A stretch of DNA of 34,722 bases from Paenibacillus cisolokensis (GTDB lineage Bacteria > Bacillota > Bacilli > Paenibacillales > Paenibacillaceae). The notes beneath the pieces are model-generated. The model worked only from the letters and a program-made list of their open reading frames with translations. It was not told the origin of the DNA and did not search any database. The number at the start of each line of letters is the position of its first letter. Positions within the stretch are counted from its first letter, which is position 1. Positions 8,100-17,120 of the stretch are shown one piece after another. Location of the stretch: the NCBI RefSeq assembly GCF_018403665.1, contig NZ_BOVJ01000061.1, forward strand, positions 1 through 34,722, in the 5' to 3' direction. The position numbers and the translations under genes are program-made.

Positions 8100-8489
8100 A
8101 TGCAAGCAAGCGGCAGAATACAGGAGCCCGGCGAACTGGTAAAAGTCGAGTACAAGTCGGGACGTTATATCGGCCGGGTCGTGGAAACGGACGGCCGGCG
8201 CATGGTCGTCTCGATACTGGCGGTGCTCAAGCATCCGGAACAGGGCAACCTGCACCGCCGTTTCGATCCCGACGTGCCGCTCTTTCACGAGCGCCGCGCG
8301 CTGGCTTATACGGAGAAGGCGAGCGTGCCCATGGAGGATGCGCAGCCTTATGCCGGCGAGGTGCCGGAATACAAGGCGTCATTGAAGCGGGCGCTGGAGG
8401 CGGAATTGGCCGCGCTCGACCGGATGAAGCGATGGGCCGAGCGCGGACTGGAGCAGCTCAAGGGGCTGCAGCGCGATTACGGTTTTTGA
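8100..8489 (+). CDS. kapB: Kinase-associated lipoprotein B homologue (KapB)
   Basis: A 129-residue protein matching Bacillus KapB, an accessory factor needed for KinB-dependent entry into the sporulation phosphorelay. Family landmarks are the SH3-like N-terminal part (GELVKVEYKSGRYIGRVVE), the highly conserved block ILAVLKHPEQGNLH followed by VPLFHERRALA, and a helical C-terminus ending LEQLKGLQRDYGF. The Bacillus protein is nearly the same length (128). As in many homologues, no lipobox is visible, so 'lipoprotein' is a historical name. GAGAGGAG lies 11 nt before the ATG. A weak promoter-like pair (TTGCGT 8001-8006, TATGCT 8025-8030) lies upstream. The gene ends 2 bp from the convergent SGNH hydrolase. 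It supports a spore-forming host. Confidence 0.88.
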   Translation: MQASGRIQEPGELVKVEYKSGRYIGRVVETDGRRMVVSILAVLKHPEQGNLHRRFDPDVPLFHERRALAYTEKASVPMEDAQPYAGEVPEYKASLKRALEAELAALDRMKRWAERGLEQLKGLQRDYGF

Positions 8490-8491
8490 AT

Positions 8492-9856
8492 TTACTTGTT
8501 AATAAAAGCGATTTTCCCTTGCGGGCGGAAGACGACCTGGAAGCCGAGCGCCTCGGACAGAGCCGCCAGCGGCAAGTACGTTTTCAGTTCTTTCCCGACC
8601 TTCTGCAAGTAAGCGGGAGCATCGATCGGCACGGCTTTTCCGTCGACGAGGGCGGTCGCGGCGCCGATCGCGAAGACGACGCTGCGGCCGTCCAGCGTCA
8701 ATGTCGCCGATTGCGTCCGGGAATTCCAGACGAGCTTCGCGCCGGTCGCGTCGGCGATATCCCGCATCGCGACGTACGTGCGGCTGTTCTTCACGACCGG
8801 CTTGTTCGGCGTGTCGAGCTCTTTGCCGCCGACGACAATCGAGAGCGGTACGCCGGCCGGACGCGGCCGGACGGTCCGGTACTCGCCCCAGACCGCCTGC
8901 GCGAACGCTTTGCCCATCGCTTCGTAGCCCGGCTGCTTCGGATGCATGTCGCCGCTGCCGATGCTCGTGTAGATGAGCGCTTTGCCGTCGAATGCCTTCG
9001 CCACATCCGCGAGCGCAACACGGAATCCCGCGCTTGTCTCCTTGTCCGCGATTCGTTCAAGCGCTTCCCGGAGTTTCGCGGCTTCCTCCGACAATTTGTT
9101 GTAATCGTCCAGATAGTCGCCGATTTTCGGCACCGGCACATATTGATCGGCGAGGACGACCGACGCTTTCGGATTCATCTCCAGCAAAAGGCGGACCGAC
9201 GCCTCGACCGACGCTTCGTATTGTTTCAGCGTCTCATCCATCAGCGCGTCGACGTCGGACCGTCCGCCTTCCATTATAAGCTGCGCCAGCGGAATGAAAT
9301 CGTTGCCTCCGATCGTGACGACGATCAGATCGGCGGATTTCAGCTTTTCCGCCAGCTGGCCGGTATGGGCGAGAATTGTCCCGGCGCGCGGATCTTTATC
9401 CGCCCCCTCGATATCGGCCGCCGCAACGGCATCCCCCGCGGCCGCCGCTTCCAGCCATGTCCGCAGACCGGCGCTGGTCAGACCGAGGACGCCGTAATTC
9501 GCATATTCGGCCCGCAAACCTTGAAACAGCGCTTGCTCGTACACTCGCTCCACGTAGCCGTAAGGGACGGACTGTTCGGTAAAGCCGTGCTCGAAGCCGA
9601 CCGTCAAGGAGTCTCCGATCGCGACGATCGAATAGGCTTCGGCCGCGTTCTGCCGGGACGCGGCGGTTACGGGCGGGGCGAGCGAATCCGCCGGCCGTTC
9701 GGCCGCCGTACGCTCCGCAAGTCCTGCCGATGCCCGCGCCCCATTCGATGCCGCCGCCTGGACGGGAGCCAGAACGCTTCCGATCAGCATTGCGGCAGCG
9801 GCCGCAGCAACTGCGCGGCGCCGGTTTTTCCTCAATTTACTGCTCAATGCATCCAC
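8492..9856 (-). CDS. Secreted SGNH/GDSL hydrolase with copper-amine-oxidase N-terminal-like domain
   Basis: A 454-residue exported esterase or lipase-like protein. It begins with a basic, alanine-rich Sec signal peptide (about residues 7-36, AQAA-type end). A low-complexity Ala-rich linker leads to an SGNH hydrolase domain (about 75-340): block I IGDSLTVG with nucleophile Ser83, block III GGND, and block V DMHP with the catalytic Asp and His. The C-terminal about 105 residues form a copper-amine-oxidase N-terminal-like domain (NSRTYVAMRDIADATGAKLVW...LPLAALSEALGF), a module common on Paenibacillus surface proteins and thought to act at the cell wall. The substrate is unknown, perhaps acetylated polysaccharide or lipid. 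The GTG at 9856 is very close to AAGGA; an in-frame TTG at 9847 has better spacing and may be the true start. Confidence 0.88.
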   Translation of the reverse strand: MDALSSKLRKNRRRAVAAAAAAMLIGSVLAPVQAAASNGARASAGLAERTAAERPADSLAPPVTAASRQNAAEAYSIVAIGDSLTVGFEHGFTEQSVPYGYVERVYEQALFQGLRAEYANYGVLGLTSAGLRTWLEAAAAGDAVAAADIEGADKDPRAGTILAHTGQLAEKLKSADLIVVTIGGNDFIPLAQLIMEGGRSDVDALMDETLKQYEASVEASVRLLLEMNPKASVVLADQYVPVPKIGDYLDDYNKLSEEAAKLREALERIADKETSAGFRVALADVAKAFDGKALIYTSIGSGDMHPKQPGYEAMGKAFAQAVWGEYRTVRPRPAGVPLSIVVGGKELDTPNKPVVKNSRTYVAMRDIADATGAKLVWNSRTQSATLTLDGRSVVFAIGAATALVDGKAVPIDAPAYLQKVGKELKTYLPLAALSEALGFQVVFRPQGKIAFINK

Positions 9857-10049
9857 ATCCTTGTTTTATAATGGAATTGAATTGCGTCCTGGCCGACCAA
9901 AGAAAATCGTTATCACTATATAAAAATATTAAATTGCCATTCGTTTTTCGGAAGTGATAAAATTATGATCATGACTCTTGGTCCCGGGTGTTATGAATTC
10001 CGGAATGATACGGGTTGTCTGGCAAGATTTTCCGATCCGATTTTCATTT

Positions 10050-10055
10050 TATAAT
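10050..10055 (+). promoter_or_regulatory. Candidate -10 box for gltB
   Basis: A perfect TATAAT 57 bp before the gltB start codon. No convincing -35 lies 16-18 bp upstream, so the promoter may depend on an activator, as gltAB does on GltC in Bacillus. That comparison is an inference. Confidence 0.35.
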
Positions 10056-10112
10056 GAATCGTTCCGGTTTTAAAGAATAATATCCAATTTTACCAACTAG
10101 AGAGGTGCTGCG

Positions 10113-13100
10113 ATGAAACAGACATTTACGGGATTGCCGCATAAGCAAGGCTTATACGACCCGCAGTTCGAAAAAGATGCCTGCGGGATGGGATTCGTGG
10201 CCAATATTAAAGGAAGAAAGTCGCACCAGATCGTCCGCCAGGCGCTGACGTTGCTGGAAAATATGGAGCATCGCGGCGGACAGGGAAGCGAGCCGAATTC
10301 CGGCGACGGAGCCGGCATTATGCTGCAAATTCCCCATGCCTTTTTCGCCCGGGAGCTGGGCAAACTCGGTCTTGAATTGCCGGAAGAAGGCGCCTATGCC
10401 GTCGGCATGCTGTTCCTGCCGCAGGACGAGGAGCTTCGCGCCGCTCACGAAAGCCAACTGGAGGCGATCGTTCGCGAAGAAGGCCAGACGCTGATCGGCT
10501 GGCGCGACGTGCCGACCGACGACACCACGCTCGGCCGCACGGCCAAGGAAGCCAAACCGTTCGTGCGCCAGGTGTTCATCGGCCGTTCCGCGGAACTTGC
10601 GGAGGAGCTCGCGTTCGAACGCAAGCTGTACGTCATCCGCAAGCGCGCCGAGCAGGCGATCCGTTATTCGGGCGCTCCGGGGGGAGACAGCTTCTATATC
10701 GCCAGCCTTTCCTCGAAGAAGATCGTGTACAAAGGGATGCTGACGACCGAGCAGGTTCGCGCTTTCTACACCGACCTGAGCGACGAGTCGGTTGTAACCG
10801 CGATCGCGCTCGTGCATTCCCGGTTCAGCACGAATACGTTCCCGAGCTGGGAGCGCGCTCACCCGTACCGTTATCTTATTCACAACGGCGAGATCAATAC
10901 GCTGCGCGGCAATGTGAATTGGATGCATGCCCGCCAGACCTTGTTCGCGAGCGAAGTGTTCGGCGAAGATCTGATGAAAGTGCTGCCGGTCATCAACCCT
11001 GACGGCTCGGATACGGCGATGTTCGACAATACGCTGGAGTTTCTGTATCTGGCCGGCCGTTCGCTGCCGCACGCGGCGATGATGATGGTGCCGGAGCCTT
11101 GGGCCAACCACGAGAGCATGAGCGAGGAGAAGAAGGCGTTCTACGAATACCACAGCACGCTGATGGAACCGTGGGACGGACCTGCGGCGATGGCCTTTAC
11201 CGACGGCACGCAGATCGGCGCGATGCTCGACCGCAACGGACTTCGTCCCGCCAGATACTACGTGACGAAGGACGACCATATTATTCTCGGCTCGGAGGCG
11301 GGCGCGGTCGATATTCCGCCGGAAAACATTCTGTACAAGGACCGTCTCCGTCCGGGACGGATGCTGCTCGTCGACACGAAAGAAGGGCGCATCGTATCGG
11401 ACGAGGAGCTGAAGGCGCAAATTGTCAGCGAGCATCCGTACCGCGAGTGGCTTGACGAGCATCTGATCGGACTGGATGAATTGCCGGATGCGCCGGAGCT
11501 TCCGGAACCGAATCATGAGACGGTGCGGCAGCGCCAGCTGGCGTTCGGCTATACGTTCGAGGATTTGCGCAAAGTGCTGGAGCCGATGGCCGGAAGCGGC
11601 GTCGAGCCGATCGGTTCGATGGGCTACGACGCGCCGCTCGCCGTATTGTCGAAGCGGCCGCAGCGGCTGTACAACTACTTCAAGCAGCTGTTCGCGCAAG
11701 TGACGAACCCTCCGATCGACGCCATTCGCGAGGAGCTCGTCACGTCGACCGGCACGACGATCGGGCCGGAGCGCAACCTGCTGCAGCCGGAGCCGGAGAG
11801 CTGCCGCCATATCAAGCTGGCGACGCCGATTCTGTCCAACGAGGAATTCGCCAAGCTGCGGCATGTGCGCCGCCCGGGCTTCAAGGCGATCACGCTGCCG
11901 ATCTTCTTCGCGGCGGCGGACGGCGAGGAAGGCTTGCGCTTCGCGCTGAATCAAATGTGCGAAGCGGCGGACCGGGTCATTGCCAAAGGGCACAACCTCA
12001 TCATTCTGTCCGACCGCGGAGTCGACAAGGACAATGCGGCAATTCCGGCGCTGCTTGCCGTATCGGCGCTGCATCACCATCTGATCCGCCAGGGCACGCG
12101 GACGAAGGTCAGCCTGCTGCTGGAATCGGGCGAACCGCGGGAAGTGCATCACTTCGCGCTGCTGCTCGGATACGGCGCGAGCGCAATCAATCCGTATCTG
12201 GCGTTCGAAACGCTCGACGACATGATCAGAGAAGGTATGCTTCGCGGCGTTTCGCATGAGAAAGCGGTCAAAAACTATATCAAGGCGGCCACGAAAGGCG
12301 TCGTCAAAATATTGTCCAAAATGGGCATCTCGACCATTCAGTCGTACCGCGGCGCGCAAATCTTCGAAGCGGTCGGCTTGAGCCAGGAACTGATCGACAA
12401 GTACTTTACCTGGACGCCGTCCCGCATCGGCGGCATCGGCCTCGACGTCATCGCCGAAGAGACGCTCAAGCATCATTACCGCGCCTTCGCCGAGCAGGAC
12501 GGCAAAGATATGGAGCTCGACTCCGGCGGCGAGTATCAGTGGCGCAATGACGGGGAGGACCATCTGTTCACCCCGCAGACGATCCATACGCTGCAGATGG
12601 CGCGCGCGCCAACGATTACAAGCTGTACAAGAAGTTTTCGGCGCTTGTGCAGGGCGAGGACAAGAAGCATCTGACGCTGCGCTCGCTATTGACGTTCAAG
12701 AAAGGACGCCAGCCGGTGCCGATCGAAGAGGTCGAACCGGTCGAATCGATCGTCAAACGCTTCAAGACCGGGGCGATGTCCTTCGGTTCGATCAGCAAGG
12801 AAGCGCACGAAAGCCTCGCGATCGCGATGAACCGACTCGGCGGCAAGTCGAATACGGGCGAGGGCGGGGAAGACCCGGCGCGCTTCGTGCCGGACGAGAA
12901 CGGCGATTCCCGCCGCAGCGCCATCAAGCAGGTCGCTTCCGGTCGTTTCGGCGTCACGAGCAATTATTTGGTGAATGCGGATGAAATTCAGATCAAGATG
13001 GCGCAGGGCGCGAAGCCGGGCGAAGGCGGACAACTGCCGGGCCGCAAGGTGTACCCGTGGGTAGCCGAGGTGCGCGGTTCGACGCCGGGCGTCGGGCTCA

Positions 13101-14716
13101 TCTCGCCGCCGCCGCATCACGATATTTATTCGATCGAGGATTTGGCGGAGCTGATTCACGATCTGAAGAATGCGAATCCGAAGGCCCGCATCAACGTCAA
13201 GCTCGTATCCGAGGTCGGCGTCGGCACGATCGCGGCCGGCGTAGCCAAAGGGCGCGCCGACGTCATCGTGATCAGCGGCTACGACGGCGGTACGGGTGCT
13301 TCTCCGATGGCCTCGATTCGTCACGCGGGCCTGCCGTGGGAGCTCGGCTTGGCCGAGACGCATCAGACGCTGATGCTCAACAATTTGCGCGACCGCGTCG
13401 TCCTCGAGACGGACGGCAAAATGATGACCGGACGCGATGTCGCGATCGCCGCTCTGCTGGGCGCGGAAGAATACGGCTTCTCGACCGCTCCGCTGATCGT
13501 GCTCGGCTGCGTGATGATGCGGGTATGCCAGCTGGATACTTGTCCGGTCGGCGTCGCAACGCAAAATCCGGAGCTGCGCAAGAAGTTTATGGGCGATCCG
13601 GCCCATGTTGTCAACTATATGCGGTTTATTGCGCAAGAGCTGCGCGAAGTGATGGCGGAGCTCGGCTTCCGGACGTTGAACGAGATGATCGGCAGGGTCG
13701 ATCTGCTCGAAACGAAGCAGCTTATCGACCATTACAAAGCGAAAGGGCTCGACCTCAGCCCGATTCTGCATGTGCCGGACGTGCCGGCCGATGCGCCGCG
13801 CCGCAGCGTGCGGGAGCAGAATCACGGGCTGGAGCAGTCCCTCGACATGGAGAAGCTGCTGCCGCTTGCGCGCAAAGCGCTGGAAAACGGCGAACGCGTC
13901 GAGGCGACATTGCCGATTACGAACGTCAACCGGGTTGTCGGCACGATTCTCGGCAGCGAAGTTACCCGCCGGTACGGGGCGAAAGGATTGCCGGAAGATA
14001 CGATCCGCTTCCACTTCGTCGGCACGGCCGGACAGAGCTTCGGAGCGTTCCTGCCAAGCGGAATTACGCTGTCGGTTGAAGGCGACACCAACGACTATAT
14101 CGGCAAAGGCCTGTCCGGCGGCAAGCTGATTGTTGCGCCCTCGCCGAAGGCGACGTTCGCAGCGGAAGAGAACGTCATTATCGGCAATACGGCATTCTAC
14201 GGCGCGACGAGCGGCGAAGCGTATATCCGCGGCATCGCGGGCGAGCGTTTCGCGGTCCGGAACAGCGGCGCGAAGGTCGTTGTCGAGGGCGTCGGCGATC
14301 ATGGCTGCGAATATATGACCGGCGGACGCGTGGTCATCCTCGGCCGTACCGGACGCAACTTCGCGGCAGGCATGTCCGGCGGCATCGCCTACGTACTGGA
14401 CGAAGCGGGCGACTTCTACCGCCGTTGCAACATCGAGATGGTGCTGCTGGAGCGGCTGGAAGACGAACGCGACATCCAGGAACTGCGCCAGATGATCGAA
14501 CGCCATGTTTCCTATACGGGAAGCGTTCCGGGCATGCGGGTGCTGGACAATTGGGACGTTGCCCTGCGGCAGTTCGTGAAAGTCATTCCGAAGGATTACA
14601 AACGGATGCTCGAACAGATCCGCAAGGTGGAAGATGCCGGTCTTCAAGGCCAGGAAGCCCTGCTCGCCGCTTTCGAAGCCAATATGAAGGAACTGGCGCG
14701 CATTGGCGGAAATTGA
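10113..14716 (+). CDS. gltB: Glutamate synthase large subunit (one apparent frameshift)
   Basis: The large subunit of glutamate synthase (GOGAT), which moves the amide nitrogen of glutamine to 2-oxoglutarate to give two glutamates. About 1534 residues when joined. The N-terminal class II amidotransferase domain starts after a short propeptide, at Cys24 in [11 protein letters not shown]. Then come the central domain, the FMN-binding synthase barrel ([27 protein letters not shown], and [11 protein letters not shown]) and a 3Fe-4S cluster motif [12 protein letters not shown] (C-x5-C-x4-C). A GXGXG beta-helix domain closes the protein. The frame breaks at 12599-12609, where GCGGCGCGC has apparently lost one G; restoring it gives [39 protein letters not shown]. 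No gltD follows within the window and a strong terminator closes the gene, so the small subunit must be elsewhere. Confidence 0.95.
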
Positions 14717-14731
14717 TTGAACGATATAAGG

Positions 14732-14775
14732 AAGAGGTCTCCGGACACCGGGCATGGTGGCGGAGACCTCTTTTT
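14732..14775 (+). terminator. Strong rho-independent terminator after gltB
   Basis: A perfect 12-bp stem AAGAGGTCTCCG / CGGAGACCTCTT (14732-14743 and 14761-14772), with a small inner CACC/GGTG stem in the loop, runs into a T tract, 15 nt after the gltB stop. Confidence 0.92.
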
Positions 14776-14858
14776 GTAATAATGATAGCGATAGATCAGA
14801 GGGGGTGTCGAACAATCAACAAGACCGCGTCGTGCTCGCGGCACGCTCCCGGCGGTCA

Positions 14859-15035
14859 TCAAACTTTCCGCTTCGCGCGGTCGCTCGGCTGGGAAAACCA
14901 TTCTTCAGGCCATCTGTCCTCCGGAATGCCGATTTGCATCAGCACATCTCGGATATCAAGTTTCCGCGACTTCGGACTCAGGCGAAGCTCGGCTTTTCTG
15001 TTCTCGTCTTTTTTCGTTCCGTCATTTTTCTTCAA
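14859..15035 (-). CDS. Small hypothetical protein, 58 residues
   Basis: A short frame starting at TTG (15033-15035), 12 nt after AGGAG, and ending in TGA. The product is highly charged: a Lys/Asp/Glu-rich first 15 residues, then a compact segment with DIRDVLMQIGIPEDRWPEEWF and a basic tail. I do not recognise a family. The regular amphipathic pattern and the Trp-Pro-Glu-Glu-Trp motif look more like a real small protein than chance, and a TATAAT on the minus strand (near 15095-15100) could serve as its -10. It sits alone between the gltB terminator and the XRE regulator's terminator. Confidence 0.45.
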   Translation of the reverse strand: MKKNDGTKKDENRKAELRLSPKSRKLDIRDVLMQIGIPEDRWPEEWFSQPSDRAKRKV

Positions 15036-15177
15036 AGCTCGATCCCACTCCTACATTTGCTATTTCCATGGGCTGTTATTCTTTGGAAACAATAATCCCA
15101 TTATACCGGACGATTTTTAAGAATTCTGTCGTACTGTGAGGGACTATATTTAATTTATTGTTCTGTTTTTGTCGAAT

Positions 15178-15193
15178 TGCGACTAAAGTCGCA
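15178..15193. promoter_or_regulatory. Inverted repeat TGCGACT-AA-AGTCGCA
   Basis: A perfect 7-2-7 dyad in AT-rich DNA upstream of the small minus-strand ORF and just beyond the regulator's terminator. Without a T run it looks more like a protein-binding site than a terminator. Confidence 0.35.
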
Positions 15194-15210
15194 TGTTAAT
15201 TCCGAGTTGC

Positions 15211-15240
15211 GAAAAATAAAGCCCGCCAAACAGGCGGGCT
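15211..15240 (-). terminator. Rho-independent terminator of the XRE regulator (minus strand)
   Basis: Stem AGCCCGCC / GGCGGGCT (15220-15227 and 15233-15240) with a 5-nt loop. Read on the minus strand it is followed by TTTATTTTTC, as expected for transcription coming from the regulator gene. Confidence 0.85.
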
Positions 15241-15295
15241 GCTATTATGAATAATGGCTTGTGGTTGCCTCGTCCAACGGAGAGTAGAAACTTGA

Positions 15296-15663
15296 CTAAT
15301 TCATCATCCGTTCGGCGCGTATGAATGCGATGAAACGCCGGGCTTCATCGCGCGTCAATTGCCTTCCGTCTACAGTGAGTGTGAATTTGTTTAACAATTC
15401 GTCGTCGGACAGCTCGAGCTGATCGACAAATTCTTTCACATCTTCATGAAGGACGGAGTTTGGATTATTCGTTCGACCAACCAAATAATCTATGGTTACA
15501 CCGTACAAATCCGCGAACTTAGCCAAAGTTTCCGTATCCGGCTCTCTCCGGTTTTTTCGTAGTGGGACAATGCGGCTCTGGATATTCCGAGCAGTGTTGC
15601 GGTCTGCTCTTGGGTCCATTTCCGTTGCTCCCTCAACTTCGCGATACGAGTACCGATGTCCAT
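15296..15663 (-). CDS. XRE-family regulator, SinR/SlrR-like layout (one apparent frameshift)
   Basis: A Cro/CI-type DNA-binding regulator of about 122 residues once joined. The helix-turn-helix domain (about 1-65) reads IGTRIAKLREQRKWTQEQTA, LLGISRAALSHYEKNRR, EPDTETLAKFADLYGVTIDYLVGR, the classic layout. The C-terminal part (about 75-122) is a separate helical region with LSDDELLNKF and DGRQLTRDEARRFIAFIRAER. The frame breaks at a T6 run (15552-15557); one more T gives YEKNRREPDTE. The ATG at 15663 has an excellent AGGAGGAGAAGG in front. It faces the EPS operon across 241 bp holding a sigma-A-like promoter and GATACAA half-sites, so it probably controls the EPS genes and itself. This resembles SinR control of eps in Bacillus in arrangement only; the protein is not clearly SinR. 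Confidence 0.88.
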
Positions 15664-15769
15664 CCTTCTCCTCCTAACTTTCTATATATCCAATATTAAT
15701 ACGGAAACGCTTTTAATGCATTGTTTGCAACAAAACGTCGCAATTCTTGAAAACGAGTATGAAAATCTC

Positions 15770-15798
15770 TTGACATGTTACGTTTTGTATCGTAAAGT
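15770..15798 (+). promoter_or_regulatory. Sigma-A-type promoter of the EPS operon
   Basis: A consensus TTGACA (15770-15775), a 17-bp spacer and TAAAGT (15793-15798), about 105 bp before the first gene of the EPS operon. A TTGTATC half-site lies inside the spacer, so a bound repressor would cover the promoter. Confidence 0.7.
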
Positions 15799-15811
15799 TG
15801 GAAGTGCCGAA

Positions 15812-15826
15812 GATACAAATTGTATC
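15812..15826. promoter_or_regulatory. GATACAA-A-TTGTATC palindrome, candidate XRE operator
   Basis: A perfect 7-1-7 inverted repeat just downstream of the promoter -10. The same half-site occurs a third time at 15785-15791 (TTGTATC) within the promoter spacer, about 35 bp away. Three half-sites around one promoter, in the divergent region of an XRE regulator, suggest cooperative autoregulation and EPS repression. Confidence 0.6.
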
Positions 15827-15904
15827 GGAAGATGTCTTTATTATTATATGCCCGAACGTTCGTTTTTAGACATATTGTCGGATAACCCCGCCTGGAGGTG
15901 AAAC

Positions 15905-16327
15905 ATGACCGTTTATAGACGAAAAACGGACTCCGGCCGTGAGACTGTTCGGTTAAGGCTGACCGATACGAAGCTTGCCGATCTGACAATCCGGGAAGTG
16001 AAAGGCGAACCGGTGACGGCGAAATGCTGCAAAGTTTTAATTCACAAGATTGCTCCCGACGGCCTGAGTTTTTTGACTTACTTGCGGTTTCCCGTGTCCC
16101 GCGATTATAAGCTGCAAATCTGTCTCTCGCTTTCCGGACAGCCGATTCAGGCCGGCGGCCAGGTCATATCACGCAAAAAGCAAGAAAATCTGTATCTGTA
16201 CGACTTGCTGTTTGTCGACTTGTCATTATCGAAGCTTGCTCTTGTCAGACTCCTGAACGAGACGTTGATTCGGCAGTCGCCTCGCCAAGCCCGGATACAC
16301 CAGATGTACCGCCGGATGAGCCGGTGA
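15905..16327 (+). CDS. PilZ-like domain protein at the head of the EPS operon
   Basis: A 140-residue protein with a PilZ-like beta-barrel pattern. Residues 12-16 (RETVR) match the RxxxR c-di-GMP-binding motif, followed by alternating hydrophobic strands. The second PilZ motif, normally (D/N)xSxxG, is here KIAPDG (48-53), keeping only the Gly. Strands LSFLTYLRFPV, KLQICLSLSG and GGQVISRK fit the rest of the fold, and a basic helical tail ends the protein. If it binds c-di-GMP it would link that signal to EPS production; the altered motif leaves this open. An excellent GGAGGTGAAAC precedes the ATG. First gene of the operon, 32 bp before the chain-length gene. The family call is from pattern, not a clear match. 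Confidence 0.6.
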   Translation: MTVYRRKTDSGRETVRLRLTDTKLADLTIREVKGEPVTAKCCKVLIHKIAPDGLSFLTYLRFPVSRDYKLQICLSLSGQPIQAGGQVISRKKQENLYLYDLLFVDLSLSKLALVRLLNETLIRQSPRQARIHQMYRRMSR

Positions 16328-16359
16328 CGAAATTGAAACGGTAACGGGAGGATCGATTT

Positions 16360-17120
16360 GTGGAACTCAAAGCGTATTTCAAAATGATCTGGAACAGAAA
16401 ATGGATGATTGCCGTCATCGTCACCTTAACCTGCATCGCCGTCGGCGTTAAAAGCTATTTTTTACCGTACCGGTGTATCAGGCTTCGTCCAGGCTGATCG
16501 TCAATCAGTCTGTCGAGGCGGCAAACGGTGTCCGATATATGGATCTTACTCAAATTCGCTCGAACATTACCCTGATTAAAACCTACATCGAAATCATCAA
16601 GTCGTCGGCCATTATGGACATCGTCGCCTCTTCTCATCCCGAACTCGGGCTTACCTCCGAGCAGTTGTCTTCGGCCATACGTGTCAGTGCGGCGAATGAT
16701 TCGCAAGTGATGAACTTGACGATGACGAGCGTATCCTATGAGCGGGCTGCCCAAGCGGTGAATGCCGTGGCCAAAGTTTTCCAGGAAAACATATCCCAAA
16801 TTATGAATGTCGATAATGTCACCGTACTCGATGAAGCGAAGGTGGACGGCGTCACCCCAGTTCCCGTAAACAGCAGTCCGATATTCAGCATCGTGATCAG
16901 CTTCCTGGTCTCGCTTGGCATCGCGATCGGCGTCGCGCTCTTTATCGATTATTTGGACGATACGATCAAGAACGAAGCCGATATCGAGCAATTGCTCGGG
17001 CTTCCCGCGATTGCGTTCATTCCCCGATTTGACAGGGGCGACTTGAAGGCCAAAAAATCGACAGCTTCTTCTACTAATCAGCAAGTAGGTGATCCCGGTT
17101 ATGTCCCGGCAAAACAGTGA
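16360..17120 (+). CDS. Polysaccharide chain-length determinant / kinase modulator (Wzz, EpsA/CapA type; one apparent frameshift)
   Basis: The membrane adaptor of the EPS machine, about 253 residues when joined. In Firmicutes this Wzz-type protein sets chain length and activates the separate cytoplasmic tyrosine kinase encoded next. It opens with a cytoplasmic stretch (YFKMIWNRKWM) and a first membrane helix (about 16-35). An extracellular domain follows with PVYQASSRLIVNQ, and a second helix after a Pro-rich motif (PVPVNSSP, then IFSIVISFLVSLGIAIGVALF, split here at its 20-residue limit). The cytoplasmic tail ends near LGLPAIAFIPR. The GTG start follows GGGAGGA. The frame breaks at a T6 run (16458-16463); a seventh T gives SYFFTVPVYQASSR. 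Its end overlaps the kinase start by 20 bp, implying coupled translation. Confidence 0.9.

Noticed and set aside
10152..14815. Very long minus-strand open frames (811 and 709 codons) opposite gltB
   Set aside because: Arg/Gln/Val-rich products typical of antisense reading of GC-rich codons. The plus strand carries a complete glutamate synthase.
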